In this document: in pieces, positions 47,659-57,896 of the stretch
How the letters are laid out: each line of letters opens with the position of its first letter
How positions within the stretch are numbered: the first letter of the stretch is position 1
Source of the DNA: Marivita geojedonensis
GTDB taxonomy: Bacteria > Pseudomonadota > Alphaproteobacteria > Rhodobacterales > Rhodobacteraceae
Reading direction: 5' to 3'
Length of the DNA stretch: 64,000 nucleotides
Assembly: GCF_002115805.1 (NCBI RefSeq)
Contig: NZ_JFKC01000001.1
Coordinates: 248,001 to 312,000 of the forward strand
Program-made: the position numbers and the translations under genes
Notes under the pieces: model-generated
The model's database searches: none
Told to the model about the DNA's origin: nothing
Seen by the model: only the letters and a program-made list of their open reading frames with translations

Positions 47659-48129
47659 TCACGAGGCGTTTTTGCTGCCCGAAAACAAGGCCAGGCCAAT
47701 TGCTCCGAAAAACACCGAAATGTCCGCCACATTGAACGCGTAGGGATTGTCTATCCCGCAACAGGACATGTTCAGGAAATCCGCCACCGCCCCGTATAGC
47801 AACCGATCCACCACATTGCCCAGCGCGCCGCCGATCAGCAGCCCCGCAAAAATCAACCCCGTACGTCCCGGCGGATCGCGGCGCATCCACACCAGAACGA
47901 ACAGAACGATGCCCAGCGCTACGGAAATCAGCACCCACCGGGTCCAGTCAGCGTTACCCGACAGCAGGCCGAAATTGATGCCCGTGTTCCACGCCATGCG
48001 GAAATTCAGGAAGGGGGGCCACACATCGATGGCGCCGACGCGGGCAAGGTCCATCACGTGGACCACCAACCATTTGGTCAGTTGATCCAGAAGAAAGACC
48101 GCTGCCGCGACGCTGGCCACCAGACGCAT
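47659..48129 (-). CDS. lspA: Lipoprotein signal peptidase (signal peptidase II)
   Basis: 156 residues with four transmembrane helices. VFLLDQLTKWLVVHVM holds the first conserved Asp. MAWNTGINFGLLSG is the NxGxxFG-type motif. The catalytic Asp pair is in IGGALGNVVDRLLYGAVADF (GNxxDR and ADF). It cleaves signal peptides of diacylated prolipoproteins in the inner membrane. It is upstream of the DUF3035 lipoprotein gene and 48 bases after purH. Confidence 0.97.
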   Translation of the reverse strand: MRLVASVAAAVFLLDQLTKWLVVHVMDLARVGAIDVWPPFLNFRMAWNTGINFGLLSGNADWTRWVLISVALGIVLFVLVWMRRDPPGRTGLIFAGLLIGGALGNVVDRLLYGAVADFLNMSCCGIDNPYAFNVADISVFFGAIGLALFSGSKNAS

Positions 48130-48149
48130 GTTGTCTCCTTTGTCCTCAC

Positions 48150-48166
48150 CCGGAAAATTTTACCGG
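48150..48166 (-). repeat. AT-cored palindrome between purH and lspA
   Basis: CCGG-AAAATTTT(A)-CCGG, next to a TTTGACC...GGTAAAA inverted pair, in the 47 bases between the purH stop and the lspA start. It resembles the hairpins at 44283 and 7964. Confidence 0.4.
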
Positions 48167-48176
48167 ATGGTCAAAT

Positions 48177-49766
48177 TCAGTGCCGGAAGTGACGCATCCC
48201 GGTCAGCACCATCGCCAACCCGGCCTCATCCGCCGCCTTGATCACTTCATCGTCCCGCATCGACCCGCCCGGCTGAATGACGCAGGACGCGCCAGCAGCA
48301 GCCGCTTCAAGCAGGCCATCGGCAAACGGGAAGAACGCATCGGACGCCACCGCGCTGCCCTTGGTCAGAGGCTCCGGCAGGCCCAGCGACTCGGCCATAC
48401 GCTCGGCCTTTTTGGCGGCGATGAGGGCGCTGTCCAGACGGCTCATCTGGCCCGCCCCGACACCCACGGTCGCGCCGTCTTTGACGTAGACGATGGCGTT
48501 GGATTTGACGTGCTTCGCCACGGTCCAGGCGAACAGCAGGTCGCGCATCTGGTCGTCGGTCGGCGCGATCTTGGTCACAACCTTGAGGTCGTCCATGTTG
48601 ATCCGCCCGTTGTCGCGGTTCTGAACCAGAATGCCACCCGACACCTGTTTCCATGCCGTGCCCGGCTCGGCCGTGTTGGCCAGACCCGGTGCTGTCAGAA
48701 GGCGCAGGTTCTTTTTCTTGGCGAACACATCCTTGGCGTCCTGATGCGCGCCGGGGGCGATGACGACCTCGGTAAAGATCTCGGCAATCGCCTCGGCGGT
48801 CTCACCATCAAGCGTGGAGTTCAGCGCCACGATCCCGCCGAACGCAGAGGTGCGGTCACAGTCGAACGCCTTCTGATACGCCTCTTTCAGCGTCCGGCCC
48901 GTCGCCACGCCGCATGGGTTGGCGTGTTTGATGATCGCGCAGGCAAAGCCGTCCTTGGGCAGGAATTCCGAAACCAGTTCAAAGGCCGCGTCGGTGTCGT
49001 TGATGTTGTTGTAGCTGAGTTCCTTGCCCTGAAGCTGCGTTGCCGTGGCAACCCCCGGACGGGCAGACCCATCGTGATAGAATGACGCGCCCTGATGCGG
49101 GTTCTCGCCATAGCGCAGCGGCTGGGCGAGCGTTCCGGCAAACACGCGGCGGCGCGGGGTCTCTTCCCCGATGGCACCGGCCATCCAAGTGCTGACCGCA
49201 GCGTCATAGGCGCCAGTGCGGGCATAGGCGATCTGCGCGTGGCGCTGGCGGAAAGCCAGCGTGGTCTGGCCGTCATTGGCGTCAAGCTCGGCCAGCAGCG
49301 CGTCGTAATCCTCGACATCCACAATGGTCGTGACAAAGGCATGGTTCTTGGCCGCGGCGCGGATCATCGCGGGGCCGCCGATGTCGATGTTTTCAATGCA
49401 GGTGTCATAGTCCGCGCCTTTGGCGACGGTTTCCTCGAACGGATAGAGGTTCACCACCAACAGGTCGATCGGGCCGATGCCGTGCTCGGTCATGGCCGCT
49501 ACATGATCGTCATTGTCGCGCAGCGCCAGAAGTCCGCCATGCACCATCGGGTGCAGCGTCTTGACCCGGCCATCCATCATTTCCGGAAAGCCCGTCACCT
49601 CGGCCACGTCTTTGACCGGGATGCCGGCGTCGCGCAGCGTTTTTGCCGAACCGCCGGTGGACAGAAGTTCCACACCCCGCGCGTCCAGGGCCTTGGCAAG
49701 GTCAACAAGTCCGGTCTTGTCCGAAACAGACAGAAGCGCACGGCGAAGGGGGGCGAGATTGGTCAT
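48177..49766 (-). CDS. purH: Bifunctional AICAR transformylase / IMP cyclohydrolase
   Basis: 529 residues. The N-terminal MGS-like IMP cyclohydrolase domain (about 1-200) has [36 protein letters not shown] and [20 protein letters not shown]. The transformylase domain (about 200-529) has [26 protein letters not shown], and [14 protein letters not shown]. It carries out the last two steps of IMP synthesis. It lies 22 bases after the heparinase-like gene. Confidence 0.98.
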   Translation of the reverse strand: MTNLAPLRRALLSVSDKTGLVDLAKALDARGVELLSTGGSAKTLRDAGIPVKDVAEVTGFPEMMDGRVKTLHPMVHGGLLALRDNDDHVAAMTEHGIGPIDLLVVNLYPFEETVAKGADYDTCIENIDIGGPAMIRAAAKNHAFVTTIVDVEDYDALLAELDANDGQTTLAFRQRHAQIAYARTGAYDAAVSTWMAGAIGEETPRRRVFAGTLAQPLRYGENPHQGASFYHDGSARPGVATATQLQGKELSYNNINDTDAAFELVSEFLPKDGFACAIIKHANPCGVATGRTLKEAYQKAFDCDRTSAFGGIVALNSTLDGETAEAIAEIFTEVVIAPGAHQDAKDVFAKKKNLRLLTAPGLANTAEPGTAWKQVSGGILVQNRDNGRINMDDLKVVTKIAPTDDQMRDLLFAWTVAKHVKSNAIVYVKDGATVGVGAGQMSRLDSALIAAKKAERMAESLGLPEPLTKGSAVASDAFFPFADGLLEAAAAGASCVIQPGGSMRDDEVIKAADEAGLAMVLTGMRHFRH

Positions 49767-49788
49767 GACAGCGATAGGTCCCAGATGT

Positions 49789-51540
49789 TCAGTTCAGCAG
49801 CGTTGTCGCGTCGTCCTGAACAAGGTCCCGGACCGCGATTGCGGTGTCCTGAGCCTTTGCCAGCGACCAGCGAACGCGGGTCGCATACTCCATTGCGCGG
49901 GCAGATAAAACGATCTGTTTGGTCGCGCGTGGTCGCAGGCGGCCTTTTTCCAGATAAACTGACGGCTCAACGGCCAGATCACAGTTTCCGTCAAACCGGA
50001 ACACCCAGATTTCCCCGCTGCGCAGAGCCATGCTGACGGCCGCTCCATTCATGTCGATGGCAGCGTCGACCTCGGGGTGCAGGTGAAACCGGATATCGAA
50101 GGGAATACCCGACAGGCGCGTGTCTTCCAATTTCTGGTTGAAGCGGGTTTTGTCCGGTGCATCGAGCGCGACAAGAAGGTCTTCGCCAACGATTCCGCGC
50201 CCGTCGAAGGTCAGTTCCAGAATGCGGGCATGGGTCAGACCGTGGGTCTTGAGATATCCGTCATGGCCACCTTCAAACCGCACCCCATCCGAGGCGCGGG
50301 ACATTTCGACAGGCACGCCTTTGGGGACGTCATCCAGAAGTTCGCGTTCTATCGGACCCATCCGCGACGTCGCCCCGAGGCGCGAGCTGGACAGACCGTC
50401 GAGACAGAGCGTTGAATGCGAGGGCGTTGCGCGCCCGGCCCGCCGCCAGTCTTCACCAAACGACGCCCCGGACCCGCAATTGACGATCAGGGGCCGCCGC
50501 CCGGACGTCAGTTCGAATGCCAGCGTCGATGCATGAGCGTTGAAGCTGGCGGTGCCGGTCGGAGGTGCGGACGCGTCGATGATGAGCGTCGTGCGGCCGG
50601 CTGACAAACGCGCGTAGCCCATCGCAAGATCCCGGGCGGCCTGCGCCTTGACCCCTGCTGCCGCAAGCGCCGTGTCCAAGCGACCCTCGGTTCCCCGCCC
50701 GCCGCCATGAAACCGCGCCAACCCTCCATCGGCATGACGCAATGCCCGCAGTGTCGGAATGATCTTCGAGATGGCCTGCACATGTGCCAGTTCCGGCGAT
50801 CTCCCTGTGTCGTACAGCGCGTCCCGTGCCCAGATCAGCAGGGTACATACCTCCATCAGTTCTTCAGGATTGCGCGTGGGGATGCCCCCGCTCTCGCTGA
50901 TCTGGCGCGCACATTCCTGCCCAAGCGCTTTGATCGCAGGGTCCGCCTGCTGCTCCATCCCCTGAAGCGACAGACCTGCGGAAATCAGACCTGTCAGCGC
51001 CTCAAACCTTGGCAATCCCGGGGTCGAGCTGTGCCAGCGTCGGTTGAGGAAAATGGTCTGCTGTGCAATCGACCGGAAGAACGCGCGGGACTGTTCCGGG
51101 GTACAGCCCCCCAAGACAAAGATCGCATGATGAAGCCAGCGAATGACCCGACGCCCGGCCAGTTCGGGCGTCCAACCCGGCCCTGTGCCATTGCCATAGC
51201 GCGCGATCCATTCAAAAAGCCAGCTCTGCGCAATCTTCCGTGTGGTCGGATCGCCGACGCTGGCCATGTCATCGAGCCACACAAATCCGTGGATTTCCTC
51301 GAGAAAGGCATCGTCCGGCGGCGTGATGTCCCAAAGCACTGCGCCGGGGGCCTCAACCAGATGGCCGGCAAAAAGCAGATTGCCTGCAGTCATCTGGCGC
51401 CCCCGCGCGTACGAACCTACAGTCCGAGGCTCTGGTGTGCCCACAAAGGCGGTCGCTGGTTTGGCACGCGTGGACAGCCGTGCATGAACACGGTTCAGTA
51501 TCCGGGCCCGCGCCCGCGTAACGGCGTCCAGTCGGAACAT
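49789..51540 (-). CDS. Heparinase II/III-like protein
   Basis: 583 residues. The N-terminal alpha/alpha-barrel part (about 1-300) is helical ([20 protein letters not shown], then [20 protein letters not shown]). The C-terminal heparinase II/III beta-domain (about 340-560) has [20 protein letters not shown] and [21 protein letters not shown]. Members are polysaccharide lyases, but this alphaproteobacterial group has no signal peptide here and sits stably between rsmB and purH, so a role on an intracellular or envelope glycan is possible but unproven. Catalytic residues were not verified. Confidence 0.85.
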   Translation of the reverse strand: MFRLDAVTRARARILNRVHARLSTRAKPATAFVGTPEPRTVGSYARGRQMTAGNLLFAGHLVEAPGAVLWDITPPDDAFLEEIHGFVWLDDMASVGDPTTRKIAQSWLFEWIARYGNGTGPGWTPELAGRRVIRWLHHAIFVLGGCTPEQSRAFFRSIAQQTIFLNRRWHSSTPGLPRFEALTGLISAGLSLQGMEQQADPAIKALGQECARQISESGGIPTRNPEELMEVCTLLIWARDALYDTGRSPELAHVQAISKIIPTLRALRHADGGLARFHGGGRGTEGRLDTALAAAGVKAQAARDLAMGYARLSAGRTTLIIDASAPPTGTASFNAHASTLAFELTSGRRPLIVNCGSGASFGEDWRRAGRATPSHSTLCLDGLSSSRLGATSRMGPIERELLDDVPKGVPVEMSRASDGVRFEGGHDGYLKTHGLTHARILELTFDGRGIVGEDLLVALDAPDKTRFNQKLEDTRLSGIPFDIRFHLHPEVDAAIDMNGAAVSMALRSGEIWVFRFDGNCDLAVEPSVYLEKGRLRPRATKQIVLSARAMEYATRVRWSLAKAQDTAIAVRDLVQDDATTLLN

Positions 51541-51625
51541 CAGCTCTGCCTCTGTCCTGCATTTGCGCAGGTCTTCTTATGCGGGCATCTTACCGCCGAG
51601 ATCGCCTCAAGTCACTGTTCAAATC

Positions 51626-52906
51626 TCAACCGGGCGAGGGTTCGCCGCTGCGGCGCAACAGCGCCATGTAAAACCCGTCCATTCCGCCCAGTTCCGGCCA
51701 GTAATCCGGTCGCAGGCGAATACCTCCTTCAGAACTGATCCAGTCCGGTTCGATCCCGGGAACGTCAGGGGTCACAACCTCAAGATTTTCGTACTGCGAC
51801 ACCAGCCATTTGATCTGATCCTCGCCTTCTTCGCGGAGAAGGCTGCAGGTGCAATAGACCAACAGACCAGAGGGCTTGAGGCGCTGAAGCGTCCGGCTCA
51901 ACAAGGCGCGCTGAAGTGCCACCAATTCGTCGATCCCGGTTTGGGTCTTGACGTAGGGCAGGTCCGGATGCCGGCGGATCGTACCCGTGGCTGAACAGGG
52001 GGCATCCAAGAGGATCGCATCGAAAAAGCCATCTTCAAAAGTCAGCGCATCCTCGACAACGGTGTGTGCTGCGAGATGGGTGCGCTGCAGGTTTTCTCTC
52101 AGCCGCGCCATCCGGGTTTCCGAGATATCAAGCGCGGTGACGTCCGCACCCTTCGCGGCCAGCTGCATCGTCTTGCCGCCGGGGGCCGCGCAAATATCGA
52201 GGACACGTTTTTTGGCAACGTCGCCAAGCAGGTTCACCGGCACGGCCGCCGCAGCGTCTTGTACCCACCAGTCACCGTCCTCGAATCCCGGCAGGGCAGA
52301 GATCTGGCCACGCGCGCCCAGACGCACCGAACCGGTGGGTAGAAGCGTTCCCTGCAGTTTCTCGGCCCAGCCCTGAGCGTCTGACTTGACCGAAATGTCG
52401 ACGGGCGGCGGGACGGCGTGCGCGCGTTCGATCTGCGCGACGGCTTTCTTGCTCCACGCCTTGGCAAGTCTCGGCCGAAGCCATTTCGGCAGCGTCGTAT
52501 CCGGCGCTTCGTCCCAAACCGCCGGCTCCAGCGCAGTGATCTTGCGCAGGACCGCGTTCACGAGCCCCTTCATTGGCGCGGTCTTCCGGTTGCGCCCGGC
52601 GAGTTTCACTGCTTCGTTCACGACTCCATGTGCCGCGCCACCCGTCATCAGTTCGACCGTCGCCATGCGCAGCAGGTTCATCACGCGCAAAGGCGGCTGA
52701 CGGGTCAGGTTCGGGGTCAGAAGATAATCGGCCCGTCCGAGGAAGCGGAGCGTTTCGGTGATCAAACGCTGCGCCGTAGCACGCTCGGCTGGCGCGAGGT
52801 CCTGCCAGGTCGCGTCGCTGGTCACATCCGACAGCATGCGTCCTTCACCAATGATCTGGCTCAGCCCGTCGAGGGCATCATGGCGGGGCGATATGGGTCC
52901 GGGCAA
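51626..52906 (-). CDS. RsmB-type 16S rRNA (cytosine) methyltransferase-like protein
   Basis: 426 residues from TTG 52906, six bases after AGGAG; the frame is open to 53101 but upstream has no better start. The N-terminal NusB-like domain (about 1-135) has FLGRADYLLTPNLTRQP and HGVVNEAVKLAGRNRK. The NOL1/NOP2/Sun catalytic domain has DICAAPGGKTMQLAAKGADV (SAM site), LDAPCSATGTIRRHPDL and VYCTCSLLREEGEDQ (the two catalytic Cys in PC and TC motifs). It methylates C967-type cytosines in 16S rRNA. It is divergent from the SDHAF4-like gene. Confidence 0.94.
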   Translation of the reverse strand: MPGPISPRHDALDGLSQIIGEGRMLSDVTSDATWQDLAPAERATAQRLITETLRFLGRADYLLTPNLTRQPPLRVMNLLRMATVELMTGGAAHGVVNEAVKLAGRNRKTAPMKGLVNAVLRKITALEPAVWDEAPDTTLPKWLRPRLAKAWSKKAVAQIERAHAVPPPVDISVKSDAQGWAEKLQGTLLPTGSVRLGARGQISALPGFEDGDWWVQDAAAAVPVNLLGDVAKKRVLDICAAPGGKTMQLAAKGADVTALDISETRMARLRENLQRTHLAAHTVVEDALTFEDGFFDAILLDAPCSATGTIRRHPDLPYVKTQTGIDELVALQRALLSRTLQRLKPSGLLVYCTCSLLREEGEDQIKWLVSQYENLEVVTPDVPGIEPDWISSEGGIRLRPDYWPELGGMDGFYMALLRRSGEPSPG

Positions 52907-52986
52907 GGGCCACTCCTGAAAACGAGCCGGGCTTGCCCCGGACCGGAAGGCGCGTATATCAAAGGCAGGAAAAATGGAAGACCGCG

Positions 52987-53181
52987 ATGAGTTCCGACAC
53001 GCCTGCCGACACACCCAAAGACCTGCCCCCTGCGGCCCAGCGCGCGCTAGCCGAAGCTGAAGAGCGGCGCAGAAAAGCTGCAGCGGAAAAGCCATTACCA
53101 AAGGAGTTGGGTGGACGCGACGGGCCCGAGCCGGTGCGCTATGGCGATTGGGAAAAAGGCGGTCTGGCGATCGACTTCTGA
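52987..53181 (+). CDS. SDHAF4-like (DUF1674) succinate dehydrogenase assembly protein
   Basis: 64 residues from ATG 52987, after GGAAG. The N-terminus is polar and helical (LPPAAQRALAEAEERRRKA). The C-terminus RYGDWEKGGLAIDF is the DUF1674 signature shared with eukaryotic SDHAF4/Sdh8, which binds flavinylated SdhA and promotes complex II assembly. The sdh genes are not in this window. Too short to be well supported by composition alone, but the C-terminal motif is distinctive. Confidence 0.85.
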   Translation: MSSDTPADTPKDLPPAAQRALAEAEERRRKAAAEKPLPKELGGRDGPEPVRYGDWEKGGLAIDF

Positions 53182-53184
53182 GCC

Positions 53185-53547
53185 TCAGCGCAGCCGGAAA
53201 TCAGCCGAGTCCCCTGCGCCCCGATCAGAGGTGAAGCGCATCGATCTGCCATCGGCACGGACTTCCTGGCAGTTGTATCCAAGATCATCTCCGCCCCAGT
53301 TCAGATCGCGACAGAAAAAACCGTTCTCCCACGACCAGGATCCGGTGACATCCCAGCGCACTCCGCGACCAGTGATCCTGCCATCGGGCGATACCCGGAG
53401 ACTGACCAGAGGACGGGACAGCGTCTTACCCTGAACAAGCTGGACAAACTCGGCCTTGTTTTCGATCCGCTTGAGCTCTGCGGCAGCCGTCTGCGGAAGC
53501 GCGGCACCAACCAGCGACGCGACTGCGAAAGCAACGGGTTTGAGCAT
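53185..53547 (-). CDS. Small exported protein of unknown function
   Basis: 120 residues from ATG 53547, after GGAGG. A signal peptide is evident (LKPVAFAVASLVGAALPQTA, cleavage near AAAE). The mature part is beta-rich: LVSLRVSPDGRITGRGVRWD, then GSWSWENGFFCRDLNWGG with two Cys (FFC, YNC) likely forming a disulphide. Related Rhodobacteraceae proteins tend to be labelled dihydrodipicolinate reductase because dapB lies next door; it has none of the DapB motifs. It is downstream of dapB on the same strand, behind a hairpin. Confidence 0.75.
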   Translation of the reverse strand: MLKPVAFAVASLVGAALPQTAAAELKRIENKAEFVQLVQGKTLSRPLVSLRVSPDGRITGRGVRWDVTGSWSWENGFFCRDLNWGGDDLGYNCQEVRADGRSMRFTSDRGAGDSADFRLR

Positions 53548-53561
53548 GTGATCCTCCTGCG

Positions 53562-53606
53562 TTTGATCCTGCGAAAGATACGCAGGAAATGCAGGATTGG
53601 ATCAAA
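53562..53606. repeat. Nested hairpin between dapB and the small exported gene
   Basis: Outer arms TTTGATC and GATCAAA enclose CCTGCG-N7-CGCAGG (53568-53586). There is no T-run; it may be a processing or attenuating structure in the transcript from dapB. Confidence 0.4.
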
Positions 53607-53630
53607 GCGGACTGCTCGACCTTGATTACA

Positions 53631-54449
53631 TCAGTCGTCTGACAGACCAAGCACGTCAAGCATGTCGTACTCGCCGGGGGCCTTGTCCTGCCCCCAAAGC
53701 GCCGCCTTGAGCGCTCCCCGGGCGAAAAGCGCGCGGTCGCTGGCAACATGGCGCAGGGTGATCCGTTCGCCTTCTGCGGCGAACAGAACATCATGGTCCC
53801 CGATGATGTCACCACCGCGAATGGCGCTGAAGCCTATGTCGCCCCGCTTGCGCGCACCCGTGATGCCATCTCGACCACGGTCAGATACCTCTCGCAGCTC
53901 GACACCACGGCCTTGGGCAGCTGCCTCACCGAGCATCAAAGCGGTTCCTGACGGCGCATCGACTTTCTTGTTGTGATGATACTCAATCACCTCAATGTCA
54001 TAGTCGGCATCCAGCGCCGCCGCGACCTTACGGGTCAGAACGGTCAGAAGGTTGACGCCAAGGCTCATGTTCCCGGCCCGCACAACGACCGCATGGCGCG
54101 CTGCGGTCTTGATCCTGGTGAGGTCTTCGTCCGAAAGCCCCGTTGTTCCGATCACATGGACCGCGCGGGCCTGCGCGGCCAATTCGGCAAAGGCCACCGT
54201 CGCGGCAGGTGCGGTGAAATCGATCACCGCCTGCGCACGGGCAAAACAGTCAAGCGGATCATCAGCCACGATCACACCGTTCGCGGCGCCGCCCATAGCC
54301 GTTCCGACATCCTTGCCCACCCAGTCGTGCCCCGCACGTTCGACAGCTCCGGCAAGGTGCATCCGGGGATGTTTGGCGATCTCGGAAACAAGCATCTGCC
54401 CCATGCGCCCGGACACTCCGGTGACGACGACCCCGATTTCTTCGCTCAT
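53631..54449 (-). CDS. dapB: 4-hydroxy-tetrahydrodipicolinate reductase
   Basis: 272 residues. The NAD(P)H site is [20 protein letters not shown]. The substrate and catalytic motif is [19 protein letters not shown] (E-H-H-x-x-K-x-D-A-P-S-G-T-A). [12 protein letters not shown] and [13 protein letters not shown] complete the pattern. It makes tetrahydrodipicolinate in diaminopimelate and lysine synthesis, after DapA. Divergent from rbfA. Confidence 0.97.
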   Translation of the reverse strand: MSEEIGVVVTGVSGRMGQMLVSEIAKHPRMHLAGAVERAGHDWVGKDVGTAMGGAANGVIVADDPLDCFARAQAVIDFTAPAATVAFAELAAQARAVHVIGTTGLSDEDLTRIKTAARHAVVVRAGNMSLGVNLLTVLTRKVAAALDADYDIEVIEYHHNKKVDAPSGTALMLGEAAAQGRGVELREVSDRGRDGITGARKRGDIGFSAIRGGDIIGDHDVLFAAEGERITLRHVASDRALFARGALKAALWGQDKAPGEYDMLDVLGLSDD

Positions 54450-54533
54450 GACATTCTCCGCAGGTGGATTTTCGCCTCAATACCCGCTGACCCTCTGCTT
54501 GGCAAAGCCCGTCAGACCGCTTATGTGCCGGAT

Positions 54534-54929
54534 ATGGCAAAAAACCGTTCTCACAGCTCTGAGGGACCCAGCCAGCGACAGCTGCGCGTGGGCGAATTGA
54601 TCCGCCGCACCCTGTCCGAGGTGCTGGCACGCGGAGACATTCACGATCCCGACCTGAACCGCTACTCCATCACCGTGGGGGAAGTGCGCACCTCGCCCGA
54701 CCTGCGGGTGGCGACCGCCTATGTCGTTCCGCTGGGTGGCAAGGGGCAGGAGGACGTCCTTGAGCTGTTGCACCGCAATCGCAGCGAATTGCGCCGCGCG
54801 GTGGCCAAGAATCTCACATTGAAGTTCTCGCCTGAACTCCGGTTCAAGCTCGACGACACGTTCGACCGCATGGACGACACCCGCCGCATGTTCGAACAGG
54901 ACACCGTGCGCCGTGATCTCGAAAGCTGA
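54534..54929 (+). CDS. rbfA: Ribosome-binding factor A
   Basis: 131 residues from ATG 54534; the open frame extends far upstream but only over antisense dapB. The KH-like fold is seen in [39 protein letters not shown], and [20 protein letters not shown]. It binds the 30S subunit during late maturation and cold growth. It lacks its usual neighbours infB and truB here; the next gene overlaps its end by 17 bases. Confidence 0.95.
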   Translation: MAKNRSHSSEGPSQRQLRVGELIRRTLSEVLARGDIHDPDLNRYSITVGEVRTSPDLRVATAYVVPLGGKGQEDVLELLHRNRSELRRAVAKNLTLKFSPELRFKLDDTFDRMDDTRRMFEQDTVRRDLES

Positions 54930-55671
54930 GACCACCCTTGCCGCGCTTGCTTTGTGTGTAACAACCGGCAGCGCAGCATTTGCAGAGGTGACGTGTTCCG
55001 AGCGCAGTTTTGACGGGCTGGCCTATACTGCCTGCGAAGTCGACCCGCGTGTCGATGACCTGCGTCTGTTTCTTGATGCACCCTCGGGCGAGAAATACGG
55101 ACAGTTTTCGACCCTCGAAGGAACTCTTGCGCAGGACGGGAAAACACTCGTTTTTGCAATGAACGGCGGCATGTATCACGACGACCGCGCGCCGGTCGGG
55201 CATTACATCGAGAACGGGCAAGAGATCATGCGCGTGATCCCCAATGCCGGGCCGGGCAATTTCGGGTTGTTGCCGAACGGCGTCTTCTGCATCCAGGACG
55301 ACCGCGCCGATGTGATCGAGACGCTGGCCTATGACGCCGCGCGCCCTGCGTGCCGATATGCCACGCAGTCCGGTCCGATGCTGGTGATCGACGGGGATTT
55401 GCACCCACGGTTCCTGAAAGACAGCGACTCGCGATACATCCGCAACGGGGTCGGGACATCGGATGACGGCACGCGCGTGGTTTTTGTGATTTCCGATCAG
55501 GCCGTGACCTTCCACGAATTCGGCCGCATCTTCCGAGATGACCTTGACCTGCCTAACGCCCTCTTCCTCGATGGCAGCGTGTCGCGCATACATGCGCCGC
55601 AGCTCAATCGCTCTGATTTCGGGCGCTGGCTGGGTCCGATTGTCGGCGTGGTCGCCCCTCTTGAACGGTAG
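54913..55671 (+). CDS. Phosphodiester glycosidase-family (NAGPA/YigE-like) exported protein
   Basis: 252 residues from GTG 54913, inside the last 17 bases of rbfA. A signal peptide ([20 protein letters not shown]) leads a DUF2233 domain: [57 protein letters not shown], and [15 protein letters not shown]. The family includes the mammalian uncovering enzyme and bacterial exopolysaccharide-associated proteins. Here it may trim a sugar phosphodiester in the periplasm. Function inferred from fold only. Confidence 0.87.
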   Translation: MISKAETTLAALALCVTTGSAAFAEVTCSERSFDGLAYTACEVDPRVDDLRLFLDAPSGEKYGQFSTLEGTLAQDGKTLVFAMNGGMYHDDRAPVGHYIENGQEIMRVIPNAGPGNFGLLPNGVFCIQDDRADVIETLAYDAARPACRYATQSGPMLVIDGDLHPRFLKDSDSRYIRNGVGTSDDGTRVVFVISDQAVTFHEFGRIFRDDLDLPNALFLDGSVSRIHAPQLNRSDFGRWLGPIVGVVAPLER

Positions 55672-55737
55672 CAGGGTTGCGGTGGTCCGCGCGCCGCTCT
55701 ACCTCTCTGCAGCAGCAAAACTGGCTTCGGAGGCCCT

Positions 55738-57084
55738 ATGACAGACACGCTTGAATACCTGACGCAAAGCCTGTTGCAGCGCGCCAAGGAGGCCGGGGCC
55801 GATGCGGCTGACGTGCTGGCAGTGCGGGGCAACTCCATATCCATCGACGTGCGCAACGGGGTCCTGGAACAGGCCGAGCGGTCAGAGGCGACGGATATCG
55901 GGCTGCGGGTGTTCGTCGGGAAACGGGTCGCAAACGTGTCTTCCTCGGATGTGCGGGCCGACAGCCTTGCCATTATGGCCGAACGGGCTGTGGCAATGGC
56001 GCGCGAGGCGCCGGAAGACCCCTATGTGGGATTGGCAGATCCGGCTCAGTTGGCTGAGAACCGCAAGGCCGAGTGGCTTGAACTGTACGATCCGACACCA
56101 GAACCAGCACCCGCAGACCTGGAACAGGACGCACGCGACGCCGAAGCGGCGGCTTTGGCCGTTGAGGGCATCACGCAGGTGTCGGCCTCGTCCGCCGGAT
56201 ATGGGTCGCAAGAGGTCTATCTTGCTGCAAGCAATGGATTTTCCGGCGGCTATCAGCGCACTTCGCGGTCCACGTCCTGTGTGGCCATCGCCGGTTCCGG
56301 CACTGGCATGGAGCGGGACTACGACGGAGATCAGCGGATTTTCCAAGCAGATCTGCGGTCGCCTGCCGAAATTGGGCGGACTGCTGCGGAACGTACACTG
56401 GAACGAATAAACCCGCGCAAGCCCAAGACGGGGGCGTATCCGGTGCTGTTCGACGAGCGGATTTCGTCGTCACTGATCGGGCATCTGTTGATGGCGATCA
56501 ACGGGGCTGCGATTGCACGGCGGTCCTCCTGGGCCTTGGACCTGCTCGGGAAAGAGGTTCTACCGCAAGGGCTTAGCCTTACCGAAGACCCGCACCGCGT
56601 ACGGGTTGGCGGATCGCGCCCGTTCGATGCCGAAGGCTTGGCGACGCAGAAGCGTGACATCGTCAAGGACGGTGTGCTGACGGGCTGGACGCTCGATCTG
56701 GCCACGGCGCGGAAACTGGGGCTCGAATCCACGGCAAACGCAGCGCGCGGGACGACGGGTGGGCCATCACCCAGCGTGTCGAATGTGACGCTTTCTCAAG
56801 GCGTTAAGGATCGCGCGGCGCTGATTGCCGACATGGGGACCGGGCTTGTCGTGACTTCAATGATCGGGTCGACGATCAACCCGAACACCGGCGACTATTC
56901 GCGTGGTGCGGCCGGGTTCTGGGTCGAGAATGGCGAAGTCGCGTACCCGGTCAGCGGCGTGACGATTGCCGGGAACCTGATCGAGATGCTCAAGACAATT
57001 GTCCCGGCCAATGACGCCCGTCCGTGGCTCAGCCGCGTGGTGCCGTCGCTCTTGGTGGAAGGTCTGACGCTTGCCGGAGAGTGA
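55738..57084 (+). CDS. pmbA: TldD/PmbA family metallopeptidase subunit
   Basis: 448 residues from ATG 55738, after GGAGG. The PmbA/TldE pattern is present: AADVLAVRGNSISIDVRNGV, RVFVGKRVANVSSSD, VLFDERISSSLIGHLLMAIN, GLATQKRDIVKDGVLTGWTL, and TLSQGVKDRAALIADMGTGL. With TldD it forms a heterodimer that processes peptides such as microcins and CcdA; TldE itself lacks the HExxxH zinc site, as here. tldD is not in the window. Its stop lies inside the cysQ start region (14-base overlap). Confidence 0.94.
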   Translation: MTDTLEYLTQSLLQRAKEAGADAADVLAVRGNSISIDVRNGVLEQAERSEATDIGLRVFVGKRVANVSSSDVRADSLAIMAERAVAMAREAPEDPYVGLADPAQLAENRKAEWLELYDPTPEPAPADLEQDARDAEAAALAVEGITQVSASSAGYGSQEVYLAASNGFSGGYQRTSRSTSCVAIAGSGTGMERDYDGDQRIFQADLRSPAEIGRTAAERTLERINPRKPKTGAYPVLFDERISSSLIGHLLMAINGAAIARRSSWALDLLGKEVLPQGLSLTEDPHRVRVGGSRPFDAEGLATQKRDIVKDGVLTGWTLDLATARKLGLESTANAARGTTGGPSPSVSNVTLSQGVKDRAALIADMGTGLVVTSMIGSTINPNTGDYSRGAAGFWVENGEVAYPVSGVTIAGNLIEMLKTIVPANDARPWLSRVVPSLLVEGLTLAGE

Positions 57085-57853
57085 TCTTGACCTTCTGATC
57101 GACGCTGCCCGTCAGGCTGGTGAGATCGCCCTTTACCACAAGGCCAAGGGCTTGGAAGTAGAGCATAAACCGGATGACGCCGGCCCTGTAACGCAAGCCG
57201 ATTTCGCGGTCGACAAGGCACTGCGTGAGGCGCTGACCGCAGCGCGGCCCGGCTATGGCTGGCTGAGCGAAGAGACGCGGGACACGCCGGATCGGTTGGG
57301 GCGGAATCGGGTGTTCATTGTTGATCCGATCGACGGGACGCGGAGTTTCGTCAATGGCGAAACCACCTGGGCGCACTCACTGGCGGTGGTCGAACAGGGG
57401 ATCGTCACCCAGGGTGTGGTTTACCTTCCGGAAATGGATTTGCTGTATTCCGCTGCCAGAACGCGCGGGGCGTTCTGCAACGGAGAACCGCTAAGTGTTT
57501 CTGCTATCACTGATATTCACGCTGCTCGGATTCTGGCGACAAAACCCAACATGGACCCGAAGCACTGGCGCGACGCCGTGCCTGGCTTTGCACGGTCGCA
57601 TCGCCCCTCGCTGGCCTATCGCCTGTGTCTGGTGGCACAAGGGAAATATGATGCGATGTTGACGTTCCGGCCAAGCTGGGAATGGGACATTGCGGCAGGG
57701 ACGCTCATTCTGTCCGAAGCGGGGGCAACCGTGACGGACCGGCATGGGAGTACGCTGCGATTCAATAATGCGCTTCCGCAGACGGCGGGTGTCGTGGCCG
57801 CGAGCGACGAATTGCACGGGCAGATCGCGGAACGCCTCGTCTATACGGGCTGA
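57071..57853 (+). CDS. cysQ: 3'(2'),5'-bisphosphate nucleotidase-like inositol phosphatase
   Basis: 260 residues from TTG 57071 inside the pmbA end; no ATG is near. The inositol-monophosphatase fold has VTQADFAVDKALREAL, GWLSEETRDTPDRLGRN, the metal motif FIVDPIDGTRSFVNGETTW and, near the end, SWEWDIAAGTLILSEAGA (WD). It removes the 3' phosphate from PAP(S), as in sulfate assimilation, or acts on inositol phosphates. CysQ is the best guess; SuhB-type activity cannot be ruled out. Confidence 0.88.
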   Translation: MPESDLDLLIDAARQAGEIALYHKAKGLEVEHKPDDAGPVTQADFAVDKALREALTAARPGYGWLSEETRDTPDRLGRNRVFIVDPIDGTRSFVNGETTWAHSLAVVEQGIVTQGVVYLPEMDLLYSAARTRGAFCNGEPLSVSAITDIHAARILATKPNMDPKHWRDAVPGFARSHRPSLAYRLCLVAQGKYDAMLTFRPSWEWDIAAGTLILSEAGATVTDRHGSTLRFNNALPQTAGVVAASDELHGQIAERLVYTG

Positions 57854-57896
57854 AGTCACCGGGACCTCGATCAAAAAGCGGCGGATGATTTCCGGA

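Noticed and set aside
53185-53547. Second dihydrodipicolinate reductase
   Set aside because: No nucleotide-binding or catalytic motif; exported protein.
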